Assembly (NCBI GenBank): GCA_035327585.1
Contig: DAOLDD010000009.1
Coordinates: 1-64,000, forward strand
Source: JAMLJG01 sp035327585
Lineage (GTDB): Bacteria > Verrucomicrobiota > Kiritimatiellia > CAIVKH01
DNA length: 64,000 bases
Direction of reading: 5' to 3'
A program made the position numbers and the translations under genes. Below the pieces are notes generated by a model, which searched no databases, was not told the origin of the DNA, and saw nothing but the letters and a program-made list of their open reading frames with translations. Positions 26,175 through 34,207 of this stretch are shown piece by piece; the first letter of the stretch is position 1, and every line of letters starts with the position of its first letter.

Positions 26175-27173
26175 TCAGGGGAATCGCTCCAACCGCCACA
26201 GGCCGAGCAGTTGCTCCAAGCCCAGCAAAATCAGCGCGAGCAGCAGCAGCGGCTGGAACCGCTCTTCGTAGCGCGTGTACTGCTCGACTTCGATTTCCGT
26301 TTTTTCCAGTTCGTCGATCTCTTTAAATATCCGCTTCAGGCCCTCCATGTCGGTCGCGCGGAAATACGCGGCGCCCGTGGTGTCCGCGATGCGGCGCAAC
26401 GAGGCCTCGTCGATGTCCGACCGCTGCCGGATGTAGGACGTGCCGCCGAACGGGTCACGAACGGGGATGCGCGCGATGCCGTCGGTGCCTGCGCCGATCG
26501 TGTAGACCTTGATGTCGAGCGCCTGCGCCGCGAGGGCGGCGTTTTCCGGCGTGATGTCGCCGGTATTGTTGACGCCGTCGGTGAGCAGTACGACGAGTTT
26601 GCTTTTCGCCTCGCTGTCGCGCAGCCGGTTCACCGCCGCCGCGAGGCCGGTGCCGATGCCCGTCGCGTCGCCGAGATCGCCCGGCTGCAGGCGTTCCAAT
26701 TGCGTGACAAGCCAGCCGTGGTCGAGCGTGAGCGGGGCGACGGAGAAGGGCAGGGCGGCGAAGGCTACCAAGCCGATTCGGTCCGAACGGCGGCCCCGGA
26801 TGAATTGTTCCGCCACACGCTTCGTCGCGTCGAGCCGGTTGATCGCCCGGCCGCCATCCTCGAAATCCTCGGCGAGCATCGAGGGCGACACGTCCACCAG
26901 GAGGATGATGTCCACGCCCTCCGTGTGTACCCGGTGCTGGCCCATGCCGCGCTGCGGCCGCGCGAGCGCGAACACAAGCAGGACCAGCGCGAGGCCGAAC
27001 AGCACCGGCAGCAGCGGACGCAACGCGACCGCCCACCCGCCGCCGAGCCCGTTGAGGCGGCCGAGTCCGCTGTGGCGGATCGACGCCCGCGCGCGCGTCC
27101 ACCCATACCGCAGATACAGCACCGCCGGCACGAGCAGGAGCAGCAACAACAGCCATGGATAGCGGAAGATCAT
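26175..27173 (-). CDS. batA: VWA domain protein, BatA-like
   Basis: The 332-residue protein has an N-terminal helix (about residues 4-22) and a second (about 52-71). The VWA MIDAS is DVSPS (Asp94, Ser96, Ser98). LLTDGVNNTGDI is conserved, and a C-terminal helix follows (about 308-325). It overlaps the upstream lipoprotein gene by 4 bp. The role is the same as for BatB: a metal-dependent protein-binding domain anchored in the inner membrane and facing the periplasm. Confidence 0.9.
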   Translation of the reverse strand: MIFRYPWLLLLLLLVPAVLYLRYGWTRARASIRHSGLGRLNGLGGGWAVALRPLLPVLFGLALVLLVFALARPQRGMGQHRVHTEGVDIILLVDVSPSMLAEDFEDGGRAINRLDATKRVAEQFIRGRRSDRIGLVAFAALPFSVAPLTLDHGWLVTQLERLQPGDLGDATGIGTGLAAAVNRLRDSEAKSKLVVLLTDGVNNTGDITPENAALAAQALDIKVYTIGAGTDGIARIPVRDPFGGTSYIRQRSDIDEASLRRIADTTGAAYFRATDMEGLKRIFKEIDELEKTEIEVEQYTRYEERFQPLLLLALILLGLEQLLGLWRLERFP

Positions 27174-28141
27174 ACGGGGCGCAGCGGGGCTGGACCCGGC
27201 GGCGGGGCCGGGATGGTTTCATTGACGAGACGTTCCGCTGCGGCGAGCGCGGCTTCCATGTCCGCCTGCGCGGGCTGGTAGCGGGCGAACTTCACGAGGT
27301 CGCATTGTTCGAGAAACGCGATGACGAGCTGCTGGTGGTCCAGCGTCAGCCGACTCGACGTGGTGGCGGTGCGAATGAATTCCTCGGTCGTCTGCTCCGG
27401 CGCGCGCAGCGAGAAAGCGTCCTCCAGGTAGCGCCGCACGATTGCCGACACTTCGACATAGAACGCCTCGACGCCGTCCGCCTCCGGCCAGCCACGCGCG
27501 CGCACCGCGCGCAAAGCACGCAGCGCCTGTTCATGCGGCGGTAACGGCGACGCTTTCACCGTCTGTTTCTCGCGGCGGCGGAGGGAATGCACGAGCAGGC
27601 CCGCCAGTGCGGCGAGCACGGCGACGGAGGCGACGGCGAGCAGGACGCGCTTCCATGTTTGAGTGGGCCAGTGTTGCAGGCCCGCGATGTCGCGCGGCGT
27701 GTTGTTCGTCTCGTTGAGCGTGGGCAGGACGGCGATTTCCATGCGCGGGACGTCTGTCCGCCAGGTCGTCTCGTCGGCGCGCGCCACGGACACCGCGCCG
27801 GTCCACACAAGGTGGCGGCCCGGCCGGAGCGCGATCAGTTCCCAGTGCCGCACGCGTCGCGCGGGCGGACCGGCGAGGTTCTCTTCACGGCTGTTCCGCA
27901 CCCAGAGGGCGGGGGGCGCGCCGGGTACGGGCCATTCGATCGTTTGGTCCGCGTCCGCGGCCACCGTCGCGGTGAGCGTGAACACCTCGCCGATCAACAC
28001 CGCGTTCGTGCTCGCGCGCGCGGCGAACGGCGTGGTGGCGTCGACATCGGACAGCGGCGCCTTTCGTGCGCAGCCGGTGATGGCGAGGCCGCTGGCCAGC
28101 AACGCGCCCGTGAGAAGGACCTTTGGACTGCGCGCATTCAT
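27170..28141 (-). CDS. Lipoprotein of the Bat operon (DUF4381-like)
   Basis: The 323-residue protein has a lipobox (LAITGC, Cys24), a beta-rich exported domain (about residues 25-165), one transmembrane helix (about 170-192) and a cytoplasmic helical tail with ALRALRAVRARGWPEADGVE and YVEVSAIVRRYLEDAF. The tail resembles DUF4381-type proteins that sit between DUF58 and BatA genes. A protein with both a lipobox and a later helix is somewhat odd: either the lipobox is real and the helix crosses back, or the first segment is an ordinary signal sequence. Start-stop coupled on both sides. Confidence 0.72.
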   Translation of the reverse strand: MNARSPKVLLTGALLASGLAITGCARKAPLSDVDATTPFAARASTNAVLIGEVFTLTATVAADADQTIEWPVPGAPPALWVRNSREENLAGPPARRVRHWELIALRPGRHLVWTGAVSVARADETTWRTDVPRMEIAVLPTLNETNNTPRDIAGLQHWPTQTWKRVLLAVASVAVLAALAGLLVHSLRRREKQTVKASPLPPHEQALRALRAVRARGWPEADGVEAFYVEVSAIVRRYLEDAFSLRAPEQTTEEFIRTATTSSRLTLDHQQLVIAFLEQCDLVKFARYQPAQADMEAALAAAERLVNETIPAPPPGPAPLRPV

Positions 28142-29019
28142 GTGGCGAGGCGGCGCTCCCGGGCTTTGAAGAAGCGGATCAATTGCTGGACATACGGCTT
28201 GTTTGTTTCGACATCGATCACGTCGACCCCCGCGCCGCGAAGGGTGCGGTCGAGGTCCGCGCGCTCCTGGTCGCGGCGCAGCGCGAGCTGCTTGCGCAAC
28301 GCGCGGTCGGAGGTGTCGACGAGGCGGCGTTCACCCGTCTCGGCATCCTGCCACTCCAATACGCCCGCGTCCGGCCAGTCGTACTCGCGGCGGTCTTCGA
28401 TCCGCACGGCGATGAGGTCGTGCCGGCGCGCGGCGGCGGTGAGCGGCTTCTGGAAATCGCGGTCCTGGAAATCGCTGATCATAAACGCGACGCAACGGCG
28501 CGCCGTGACGCGGTTGAGGTGTTGCAGCGCGGCTGCGATGCGTGTCCCCGTGTGGCGCGGCTTGTAGTGCAGCGTGTCGCGGATGATGCGCAGCACGTGG
28601 CGCGTTCCTTTGCGCGGCGGGATGTAGTGCTCCACCTCGTCGCTGAACAGGACCAACCCGATGCGGTCGTTGTTCTGGATCGCGGCGAATGCGAGCACGC
28701 CGGCGAGTTCCGCGGCGAGGTCCTTCTTGAATTGCGCCCCGCCGCCGAATTGTTGTGAGCCGCTCATATCCACCAGCAGCATCACCGTCAGTTCGCGCTC
28801 CTCGATGTACTTCTTGATGAACGGGTGACCGAGCCGCGCGGTCACGTTCCAGTCAATCGCGCGCACGTCGTCGCCCGGCACGTATTCGCGGACCTCGTGG
28901 AACTCCATGCCCTGGCCCTTGAACACGCTGTGGTACTGGCCGGCAAAGACGTCCGACACCATCCGCGACGTGCGGATTTCGATCTGGCGGATCTTCTTGA
29001 TGACCTCGGCGGGAATCAT
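28138..29019 (-). CDS. DUF58 domain protein
   Basis: The 293-residue cytoplasmic protein has the DUF58 signature: FHEVREYVPGDDVRAIDWN near residue 40, then the VWA-like LLVDMSGS (about 80-87). DUF58 proteins are constant partners of MoxR ATPases. It lies between the MoxR gene (93-bp gap) and the lipoprotein gene (4-bp overlap). It probably links the ATPase to the membrane VWA proteins. Confidence 0.9.
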   Translation of the reverse strand: MIPAEVIKKIRQIEIRTSRMVSDVFAGQYHSVFKGQGMEFHEVREYVPGDDVRAIDWNVTARLGHPFIKKYIEERELTVMLLVDMSGSQQFGGGAQFKKDLAAELAGVLAFAAIQNNDRIGLVLFSDEVEHYIPPRKGTRHVLRIIRDTLHYKPRHTGTRIAAALQHLNRVTARRCVAFMISDFQDRDFQKPLTAAARRHDLIAVRIEDRREYDWPDAGVLEWQDAETGERRLVDTSDRALRKQLALRRDQERADLDRTLRGAGVDVIDVETNKPYVQQLIRFFKARERRLAT

Positions 29020-29111
29020 GGGAAAGCGTCAGTGGGGAGTGATGGAGTGTTGGAATGGTGGAGGGATGGGTGGTGTCGCCCAACATTCCAGCATTCCATG
29101 GCTCCACGTCT

Positions 29112-30101
29112 TCACGGCACCGGCAGGCTGTTGAGGATGCGGCCGACGATGTCGTCCGGGCGCAGGTCCTCCGCCTCCGCCTCATACGACACGATCACTC
29201 GGTGGCGCAGCACGTCCGGCGCGATGGACTTTACGTCCTGCGGCGCCACGTAGCCGCGGCCTTGCAGGAACGCGTGCGCGCGGGCGGCGAGGGTGAGGTT
29301 CAGCGTCGCGCGGGGCGACGCCCCGTAGCGGATGTACGGTTTGATATCCAGCTTGAACGAGGCCGGGTCGCGCGTCGCGAAGACGATGTTGAGGATGTAA
29401 TCCTTGATCTTGTCGTCCACGTAGATGTCGTCGACCACCTTGCGCGCGCTCATGATCGCCTCGGGCTCCACCACGGCGCGAACGGAAGTCGACGCATCCG
29501 TCACGGCCATCATGTCGAGGATGCGGCGTTCCTCCTCGCGGGACGGATAGCTCACCTGCAGCTTCATCATGAAGCGGTCCACCTGCGCCTCGGGCAGGGG
29601 ATAGGTGCCTTCCTGTTCGATCGGGTTCTGGGTCGCGAGCACCAGGAACGGCGCGGGCAGCGGGAACGTTTCCTGAGCGATCGTGACCTGTCGCTCCTGC
29701 ATCGCTTCGAGCAACGCGCTCTGCACCTTTGCGGGGGCGCGGTTGATTTCGTCCGCGAGGATGATATTCGCGAAGATCGGCCCTTTGCGGATGAAGAAGC
29801 TCGCGTCCTTCGGGTTGTAGACCTGGGTGCCGACGAGGTCCGCGGGCAGCAGGTCCGGCGTGAACTGGATGCGCTGGAATCGCGCGTGGATTGCGCAGGC
29901 CAGCGTTTTGACCGTCAGTGTTTTCGCGAGGCCGGGCACGCCCTCGACCAGCAGGTGCCCGTTCGCGAGGATGCCGATCATCAGGCGATCCACCAGGTAG
30001 GCCTGGCCCACGATGACCCGCCCGATTTCCGCTTTCAGCGCGCCGACAAACGCGCCTTCTTCCTTCACACGTTCGTTAATGGCTGTAATTCCGGTGCTCA
30101 T
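29112..30101 (-). CDS. MoxR family AAA+ ATPase
   Basis: The 329-residue protein has Walker A GVPGLAKT (residues 54-61), Walker B IILADEIN (Asp117, Glu118), sensor 1 VLATQNPIEQEGTYPLPEAQ and the C-terminal lid (GASPRATLNL). A strong ribosome site (AAGGAGAT) precedes the ATG. MoxR ATPases act as chaperones for metal insertion or complex assembly with VWA proteins. It heads the DUF58-BatABCDE set. The 93-bp gap after it contains an imperfect hairpin (about 29042-29106). Confidence 0.93.
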   Translation of the reverse strand: MSTGITAINERVKEEGAFVGALKAEIGRVIVGQAYLVDRLMIGILANGHLLVEGVPGLAKTLTVKTLACAIHARFQRIQFTPDLLPADLVGTQVYNPKDASFFIRKGPIFANIILADEINRAPAKVQSALLEAMQERQVTIAQETFPLPAPFLVLATQNPIEQEGTYPLPEAQVDRFMMKLQVSYPSREEERRILDMMAVTDASTSVRAVVEPEAIMSARKVVDDIYVDDKIKDYILNIVFATRDPASFKLDIKPYIRYGASPRATLNLTLAARAHAFLQGRGYVAPQDVKSIAPDVLRHRVIVSYEAEAEDLRPDDIVGRILNSLPVP

Positions 30102-30155
30102 GAATCTGATCTCCTTGGCTCAGCGGAGGATTTGACCGCGTTGCGCGAAATGGGT

Positions 30156-30662
30156 TCAACGGGAAATTTGCCGGAGCGCTTCATAAAGCGCAATCCCGGC
30201 GGCGGTGGAGAGGTTCAGCGAGCGGACGTGGTCCGCGCGGAGCGGGATGCCGAGGTGGCGGTCCGGGAACCGGGCCAGCAGGTCGTCTGAAAGGCCGCGC
30301 GTTTCCGAGCCGAACACCAGCGCGTCGCCGGGCTTGAAGTCCGCGTCATACAGGGAGGACTTCGCGCCGGTCGTAAAAAGCCACAAGCGCGGGTGGCCGG
30401 CCTGCTCGAGAAAATCGTCGAACGTCGGGTGGGGCGACACGGCGACCGAGTCCCAGTAGTCCAACCCGGCACGTTTCAATTGCGCGTCGGTGAGCTGGAA
30501 GCCGAGCGGTTCGACCAGGTGCAGGATCGACCCCGTCGCCGCGCAGGTCCGCGCGATGTTGCCGGTGTTCGGCGGGATCTCCGGCTCCACCAGCACCACG
30601 CGCAGCGGCGGGTTCGGCCATGAAAACTCCAGCGGACACCGCCGCGTATGCGCATGTTTCAT
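30156..30662 (-). CDS. trmL: tRNA (cytidine(34)-2'-O)-methyltransferase TrmL
   Basis: The 168-residue SPOUT methyltransferase has LVEPEIPPNTGNIARTC near residue 24, LVFGSETRGL near 115, and the knot motif RSLNLSTAAGIALYEA near 147. TrmL methylates the wobble nucleotide of tRNA-Leu isoacceptors. A second in-frame start near MSAGV-type codons is not seen; the first about 18 residues may be extra. It is followed after 54 bp by the MoxR gene on the same strand, and co-transcription is possible. Confidence 0.9.
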   Translation of the reverse strand: MKHAHTRRCPLEFSWPNPPLRVVLVEPEIPPNTGNIARTCAATGSILHLVEPLGFQLTDAQLKRAGLDYWDSVAVSPHPTFDDFLEQAGHPRLWLFTTGAKSSLYDADFKPGDALVFGSETRGLSDDLLARFPDRHLGIPLRADHVRSLNLSTAAGIALYEALRQISR

Positions 30663-30745
30663 CAGACTCTTTAACCGCGGATTTCGCGGATTTCGCGGAT
30701 TATGCGGATTTGGTGGAGGTTAGGGCGAGGTCGAGAGTGGGCTTT

Positions 30746-30819
30746 GATCAACCGCAGATGGCGCAGATTTCACAGATGGGTAGCTGGGCCTTCCGAAAAT
30801 CCGCGTCATCCGCGAAATC
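30746..30819. repeat. Dispersed repeat, copy 2
   Basis: 30746-30780 is identical to 228-262, and 30795-30819 is identical to 277-301. The flanks (30670-30715) carry 'CGCGGATTT' units in tandem. It lies in the gap between trmL and the next minus-strand gene. An ORF through it has a repetitive ADFADFADYADL product and is not accepted as a gene. Confidence 0.8.
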
Positions 30820-30868
30820 CGCGGTTCCCCCCTTTTCGTGTGTTTCGGGTTTTTCGTGGTTAACAATC

Positions 30869-31462
30869 CTACTCCCCCGTGGCCGTGCGAACGGCGGCGG
30901 CGATTTTGCGGGCGGCGGCGTTGCCAGCCTGTTTGAGCGCCTCCTGGCCCGCGGCGCGGACGGCCTGGCCGCCCGCCTGCGCGCTGGCGTCCTCGACTGC
31001 GAGCACCTTGCCGTCGCTCACGCGGATGAGACGCAGTGTGACCTCGGCGTTTGCGCGGATGACGTTGACGCCGTAGGCCGAGCCCTCGCTCGCCTTGACC
31101 GCGGTCGCCTTGCCGGCGATTACGTAGTCCGCGCCGAGTTCCTTGCCTTTGGTCGCCGCCGTGCGCGCGCCGATCAGGTCGTCGAGACTGCGCCAACTGC
31201 CCAGCGCCGTGACGTCGAGGATGTCCACGTTGTTGCGCAGCAGCGCCTTTTCAATCGCGCTTTGCACGATGTGCTGCTGGCCGCCGCCGTAGGCGTACCA
31301 GTACCATTCCCCATCGATCTGCTCCGGCGTGATCACCGCGATTTTCGGCGCCACCTTTTCCGGCGTCGCCTCCGCTTCGCCCGCGCCGGCCTCCTCCGCC
31401 CGCGCCAGTCCCGCCACCATCAACCCCGCCATCATCAACGACAGATATACAAACGATTTCAT
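30869..31462 (-). CDS. Secreted protein, CsgG/LpoB-like fold suspected
   Basis: The 197-residue protein has a signal peptide (MKSFVYLSLMMAGLMVAGLARA). The mature part opens with KIAVITPEQIDGEW and continues with HIVQSAIEKALLRN, then GKELGADYVIAGKATAVKAS and NAEVTLRLIRVSDGKVLAVE. This alternation is typical of CsgG, LpoB and FlgT-like periplasmic proteins that assemble or sense envelope complexes. The family call rests on pattern only. It stands alone, with repeat-filled gaps on both sides. The C-terminus is Ala-rich. Confidence 0.6.
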   Translation of the reverse strand: MKSFVYLSLMMAGLMVAGLARAEEAGAGEAEATPEKVAPKIAVITPEQIDGEWYWYAYGGGQQHIVQSAIEKALLRNNVDILDVTALGSWRSLDDLIGARTAATKGKELGADYVIAGKATAVKASEGSAYGVNVIRANAEVTLRLIRVSDGKVLAVEDASAQAGGQAVRAAGQEALKQAGNAAARKIAAAVRTATGE

Positions 31463-31828
31463 GAATTCCTCCTGAAGCCCCGAATTGTCAGCGAACCCCG
31501 CCCGGAGTCAAACCAGGACTTTCCCCCTGTTTTATCCGCCCCGACCGGAGCAAGGCCGGAGGGACATTTCAAATAACGAGGAGCTGTTGCCGAAATCGCG
31601 AATCGGCGAAAACGCGCCCGGAGGTCGCGTTCCACCTCATGAAACCTGGGGAATGAGATGGTGGAGCGGGCGCTCCGCGCACGCTTCTGGACTTGGGCAA
31701 CAGCCCCGATGATGTTCGTTCTTCATGGTGAGCGAAGGCGCGCCCGGCCAAAAATGCCTATAATTTCAGTAAATGCTCGATATTCGCCGCTGTTTCGATA
31801 GTGTTCCAGCGTTTGCGAAAAACACACG
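31463..31828. other. 366-bp gap before the restriction-enzyme remnant
   Basis: No gene is supported. From about 31740 the base composition falls visibly compared with the chromosome to the left, so this is the probable left edge of the acquired DNA. A minus-strand ORF from 31940 to 31758 runs through the gap but has no recognisable product. Confidence 0.5.
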
Positions 31829-32064
31829 ATGACCGCACCGAGCGAGATATTGAGGTTGCTGGACCGATTCGCACAACAGCGCGAATCGTATCAGTCCAGC
31901 CAGTACAAGGAATTGCCGCCGCGAAGTCTCCCCACGACAAGGGATCGATTGAGCGCCAGATTCACGCGGTGGCCCAGCAAATTGACGGAGCAGTTTGCGA
32001 GCTTTACGGCGTGGCCGATTCAGAACTCAAATCGTCCGACGACGATCGAAAGAGGGCAGTTCCA
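31829..32064 (+). pseudogene. Remnant of Eco57I-type (type IIG) restriction-methylase
   Basis: The first about 28 codons (EILRLLDRFAQQRESYQSSQ) match the conserved N-terminus of Eco57I-class enzymes, usually 'LVERFERNRDAYRSG'. Almost directly after, in another frame, DKGSIERQIHAVAQQIDGAV and CELYGVADSELK match the extreme C-terminus of the same class ('RQIDATDRQIDALVYELYG'). The intervening roughly 900 or more codons are missing and a frameshift joins the ends. It is a dead gene marking a former defence locus next to the HipA-like pair. Identification is by remembered family motifs. Confidence 0.72.
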
Positions 32065-32184
32065 TGAGCAAGAACGGCAATGGATTTGCCCCATGTTCAG
32101 ATGACGGTTCGGCGTTTACGAACTCAAAATTTATGACAGTGCAGAAGATATATTAAGATCTCTGGAACCTTCCCCAAGGCTACT

Positions 32185-32931
32185 ATGACGCAAGCACTGA
32201 TAGTGGATCGAATCATTCGACGCAGTGCGCAGGGTGTGACCCGGCCTTTCCTTTGCCAGGTGGAGGACGGACGCCTTTTCTGGGCCAAAGGCAATTTGGC
32301 CGGGCAGCGCGCGCTGTGTTGCGAATGGGTGGCGGGGAGTTTGGCTAAGGCCCTGGACCTTCCCGTTCCGCCATTTGCGCAATTACATGTGCCCAAACAG
32401 CTTGTAGAACAAAGTCTGGTGGAATCCATTCGCGAACTGGGCTGCGGGTTGGTGTTCGGTTCCGAGGATGTCGGGGATACCCAGGAGTTTGGCATCAAGG
32501 ATGCTCAAAATGCGATTAGGAGGGATGCGGATATCGCACTGCGAACGATGCTCTTTGACTGGTGGATCCAGAATGGGGACCGAACGTTGGGTGAGCGGGG
32601 CGGCAACCCGAACATTCTCATTCGTGTTGCGGATGGCAAGCTGCGCATCATCGACCACAACATCGCATTCGATCGCACGTGGTCGGCGTCGCAATTTTTT
32701 GATGGGCATGTATTTGCGGTTGCAAGGAAGTCGGCAACCCCGGAGTCTCGGGAATCCGTGCGCGAAAGCATGAAGCGTGCCCGGGGCCAACTTGACATAT
32801 TCTGGTCGCAGTTGCCGGAAAGCTGGTTATATTTGGATGAGTCTGGTGGCAGCCCGGTGGATGTGTCTATAACCGAGATGCGCTCCATTTTGGGCCGAGT
32901 TGAAACGGATTGGGACGAACTGTGGTCATGA
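32185..32931 (+). CDS. HipA-like kinase domain protein
   Basis: The 248-residue protein shows the short HipA-like kinase pattern: LFWAKGNLAGQRALCCEWVA (Lys35 as candidate ATP-binding lysine) and LDLPVPPFA near residue 58. The catalytic loop is WWIQNGDR (Asp132) followed by NPNIL (Asn141/Asn143), and the metal-site Asp157 lies in LRIIDHNIAFD. It lacks the N-terminal subdomain of full HipA (about 440 residues). It overlaps the DUF3037 gene by ATGA, so the two are translated together. No HipB-like antitoxin with a HTH domain is present. Function of the pair is unknown; kinase activity is inferred. Confidence 0.8.
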   Translation: MTQALIVDRIIRRSAQGVTRPFLCQVEDGRLFWAKGNLAGQRALCCEWVAGSLAKALDLPVPPFAQLHVPKQLVEQSLVESIRELGCGLVFGSEDVGDTQEFGIKDAQNAIRRDADIALRTMLFDWWIQNGDRTLGERGGNPNILIRVADGKLRIIDHNIAFDRTWSASQFFDGHVFAVARKSATPESRESVRESMKRARGQLDIFWSQLPESWLYLDESGGSPVDVSITEMRSILGRVETDWDELWS

Positions 32932-33773
32932 AGAGGTTTACCTGTAATTACGCGGTGGCGCGATTTATGCCTTACCCGGAAACGGAGGAATTCGTTTGCG
33001 TAGGTGTTGCGTTGCTTTGTCAGGAGACCGGCTATTTTGGCTACAAGCTGGAGATGAAGCGACGGGATCGTGTTTCAGGCTTTTTCCCTGAATTGGATGT
33101 TCGTGTTTTCACCAACGGCCGCCGCATTTTTGAGCAGCAGCTCCAACATGTGAATCGGTTGCTTACTGCCGCGAAGGCTCCTGGGCAGATGAAGTTCGAC
33201 TGGGAATCGGCGGATCCCGTCGGGCTTTTCAAGGAGTTGGTTCGTCCCCGGGAATCGTTGTTCCACTTTGGCGACATCGCCACGGTGATGGCTGACGAGC
33301 CCGCCCATGCTTTGGATCGGTTGTATGCGGACTATGTTCACCGCCAATTCGCGCAGCGTGATGAGTATCAGGAACAAGTCATGACCCGTCGCCTCGTACA
33401 AACGTTCAAAGAACAGCGTATCGAGGGATATAAACCCGCTTTGCTCGGTGATGAGGTTTACAAGTTCCGACTTCCGCTTGTTCGCGGCGCGTCTTCAGAT
33501 ATGGCGGCACTCCGTATCATCAAGCCGCTTAACCTCGCGCAAGCCGAGACGACCGATATTATTGATCACGGCGATTTGTGGGCCCGTCGGTTTCGACGTC
33601 TGCTTAATTTAAATGTTGCGCCGCCTCATGTTTTGCTTCCTGTAAAAGTTGCGCCAGAGGCAAAGCGCGCTGACATTGCCCATGATCTATGCGGAGAGTT
33701 TCGCAAGATGGGTATCACCACGCTGGAATTTGGACAGCGAGAGGATATAGTTGCTTTTGCCAAAGCAGGCTGA
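32928..33773 (+). CDS. DUF3037 domain protein, partner of HipA-like kinase
   Basis: The protein is about 281 residues and starts at the ATG overlapping the kinase stop. The N-terminal part shows the DUF3037 pattern (YAVARFMPYPETEEFVCVGV, then GYFGYKLEMKRRDRV). The C-terminal half (about 150-280) is less typical and may be a separate domain. No nuclease or HTH motif is seen. Families with this domain are often encoded beside short HipA-like kinases. The tight coupling and a visibly lower GC content than flanking genes support a transferred two-gene module. Could be target, antitoxin or effector. Confidence 0.75.
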   Translation: MKRFTCNYAVARFMPYPETEEFVCVGVALLCQETGYFGYKLEMKRRDRVSGFFPELDVRVFTNGRRIFEQQLQHVNRLLTAAKAPGQMKFDWESADPVGLFKELVRPRESLFHFGDIATVMADEPAHALDRLYADYVHRQFAQRDEYQEQVMTRRLVQTFKEQRIEGYKPALLGDEVYKFRLPLVRGASSDMAALRIIKPLNLAQAETTDIIDHGDLWARRFRRLLNLNVAPPHVLLPVKVAPEAKRADIAHDLCGEFRKMGITTLEFGQREDIVAFAKAG

Positions 33774-33866
33774 GTCGGGGCATACGCCCGTAGCATCCGC
33801 GGGTGCGTCTGGGACGCGCGTGGCCACCAAAAATTTCCGGACACGCTAACGCGGGAATCGAAGGAT

Positions 33867-33940
33867 TGGAGCGGGTAGAGGGAATCGAACCCTCGTATCA
33901 AGCTTGGGAAGCTCGCGTACTACCATTGTACTATACCCGC
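33867..33940 (-). tRNA. tRNA-Gly (anticodon CCC)
   Basis: A 74-nt cloverleaf on the minus strand with encoded CCA. The acceptor is GCGGGTA/TACCCGC. The anticodon stem CGAGC/GCTTG holds loop TTCCCAA with anticodon CCC. It reads GGG. Confidence 0.95.
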
Positions 33941-34056
33941 CTGAAGAGAGGGATACTGGCGGGTGGGGCGTTGTGAATCAAGCGATTTTGCCCGGTTGAG
34001 GCCCGGTGATTCCGGGTGTCGCGTCCAGCCGTGCCCTTCATGCGAGTGACGAAGGG

Positions 34057-34102
34057 TGGTGGAAGACGTGGGACTCGAACCCACAACCCGCTGATTAAGA
34101 GT
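34057..34102. repeat. attL: 46-bp direct repeat
   Basis: It is identical to the last 46 nt of the intact tRNA-Lys gene at 40096-40141, ending at the anticodon loop, the usual crossover place for tyrosine recombinases. Only this 3' fragment is here; the rest of a tRNA is missing. Confidence 0.93.
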
Positions 34103-34151
34103 TAGCGGTATAATCGCGCTTTTATTGGCAAATTAGCGTTTTTTAATTGCG

Positions 34152-34171
34152 TTGCCACAAATTTGCCACAA
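34152..34171 (+). other. Left integrase arm-type site pair
   Basis: Two TTGCCACAA copies (34152-34160 and 34163-34171) are spaced 11 bp apart. The same 20-bp block is found at 39969-39988, and a variant in the opposite direction at 39893-39912. Their positions just inside both att repeats fit arm-type sites for the integrase. Confidence 0.7.
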
Positions 34172-34207
34172 TATTTGCCCGTGTCATAGATACACAAGGG
34201 GGCCGAT

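Noticed and set aside
30620..31576. 318-residue plus-strand ORF
   Set aside because: It begins in dispersed repeat DNA and runs antisense through a secreted-protein gene with a clear signal peptide.
31758..31940. 60-residue minus-strand ORF before the HipA-like pair as a possible antitoxin
   Set aside because: It is antisense to the restriction-enzyme remnant, has no HTH pattern and no ribosome site.
34057..34102. A second tRNA-Lys gene
   Set aside because: Only the 3' 46 nt are present; the D arm and 5' acceptor strand are missing, so it is an attachment repeat.
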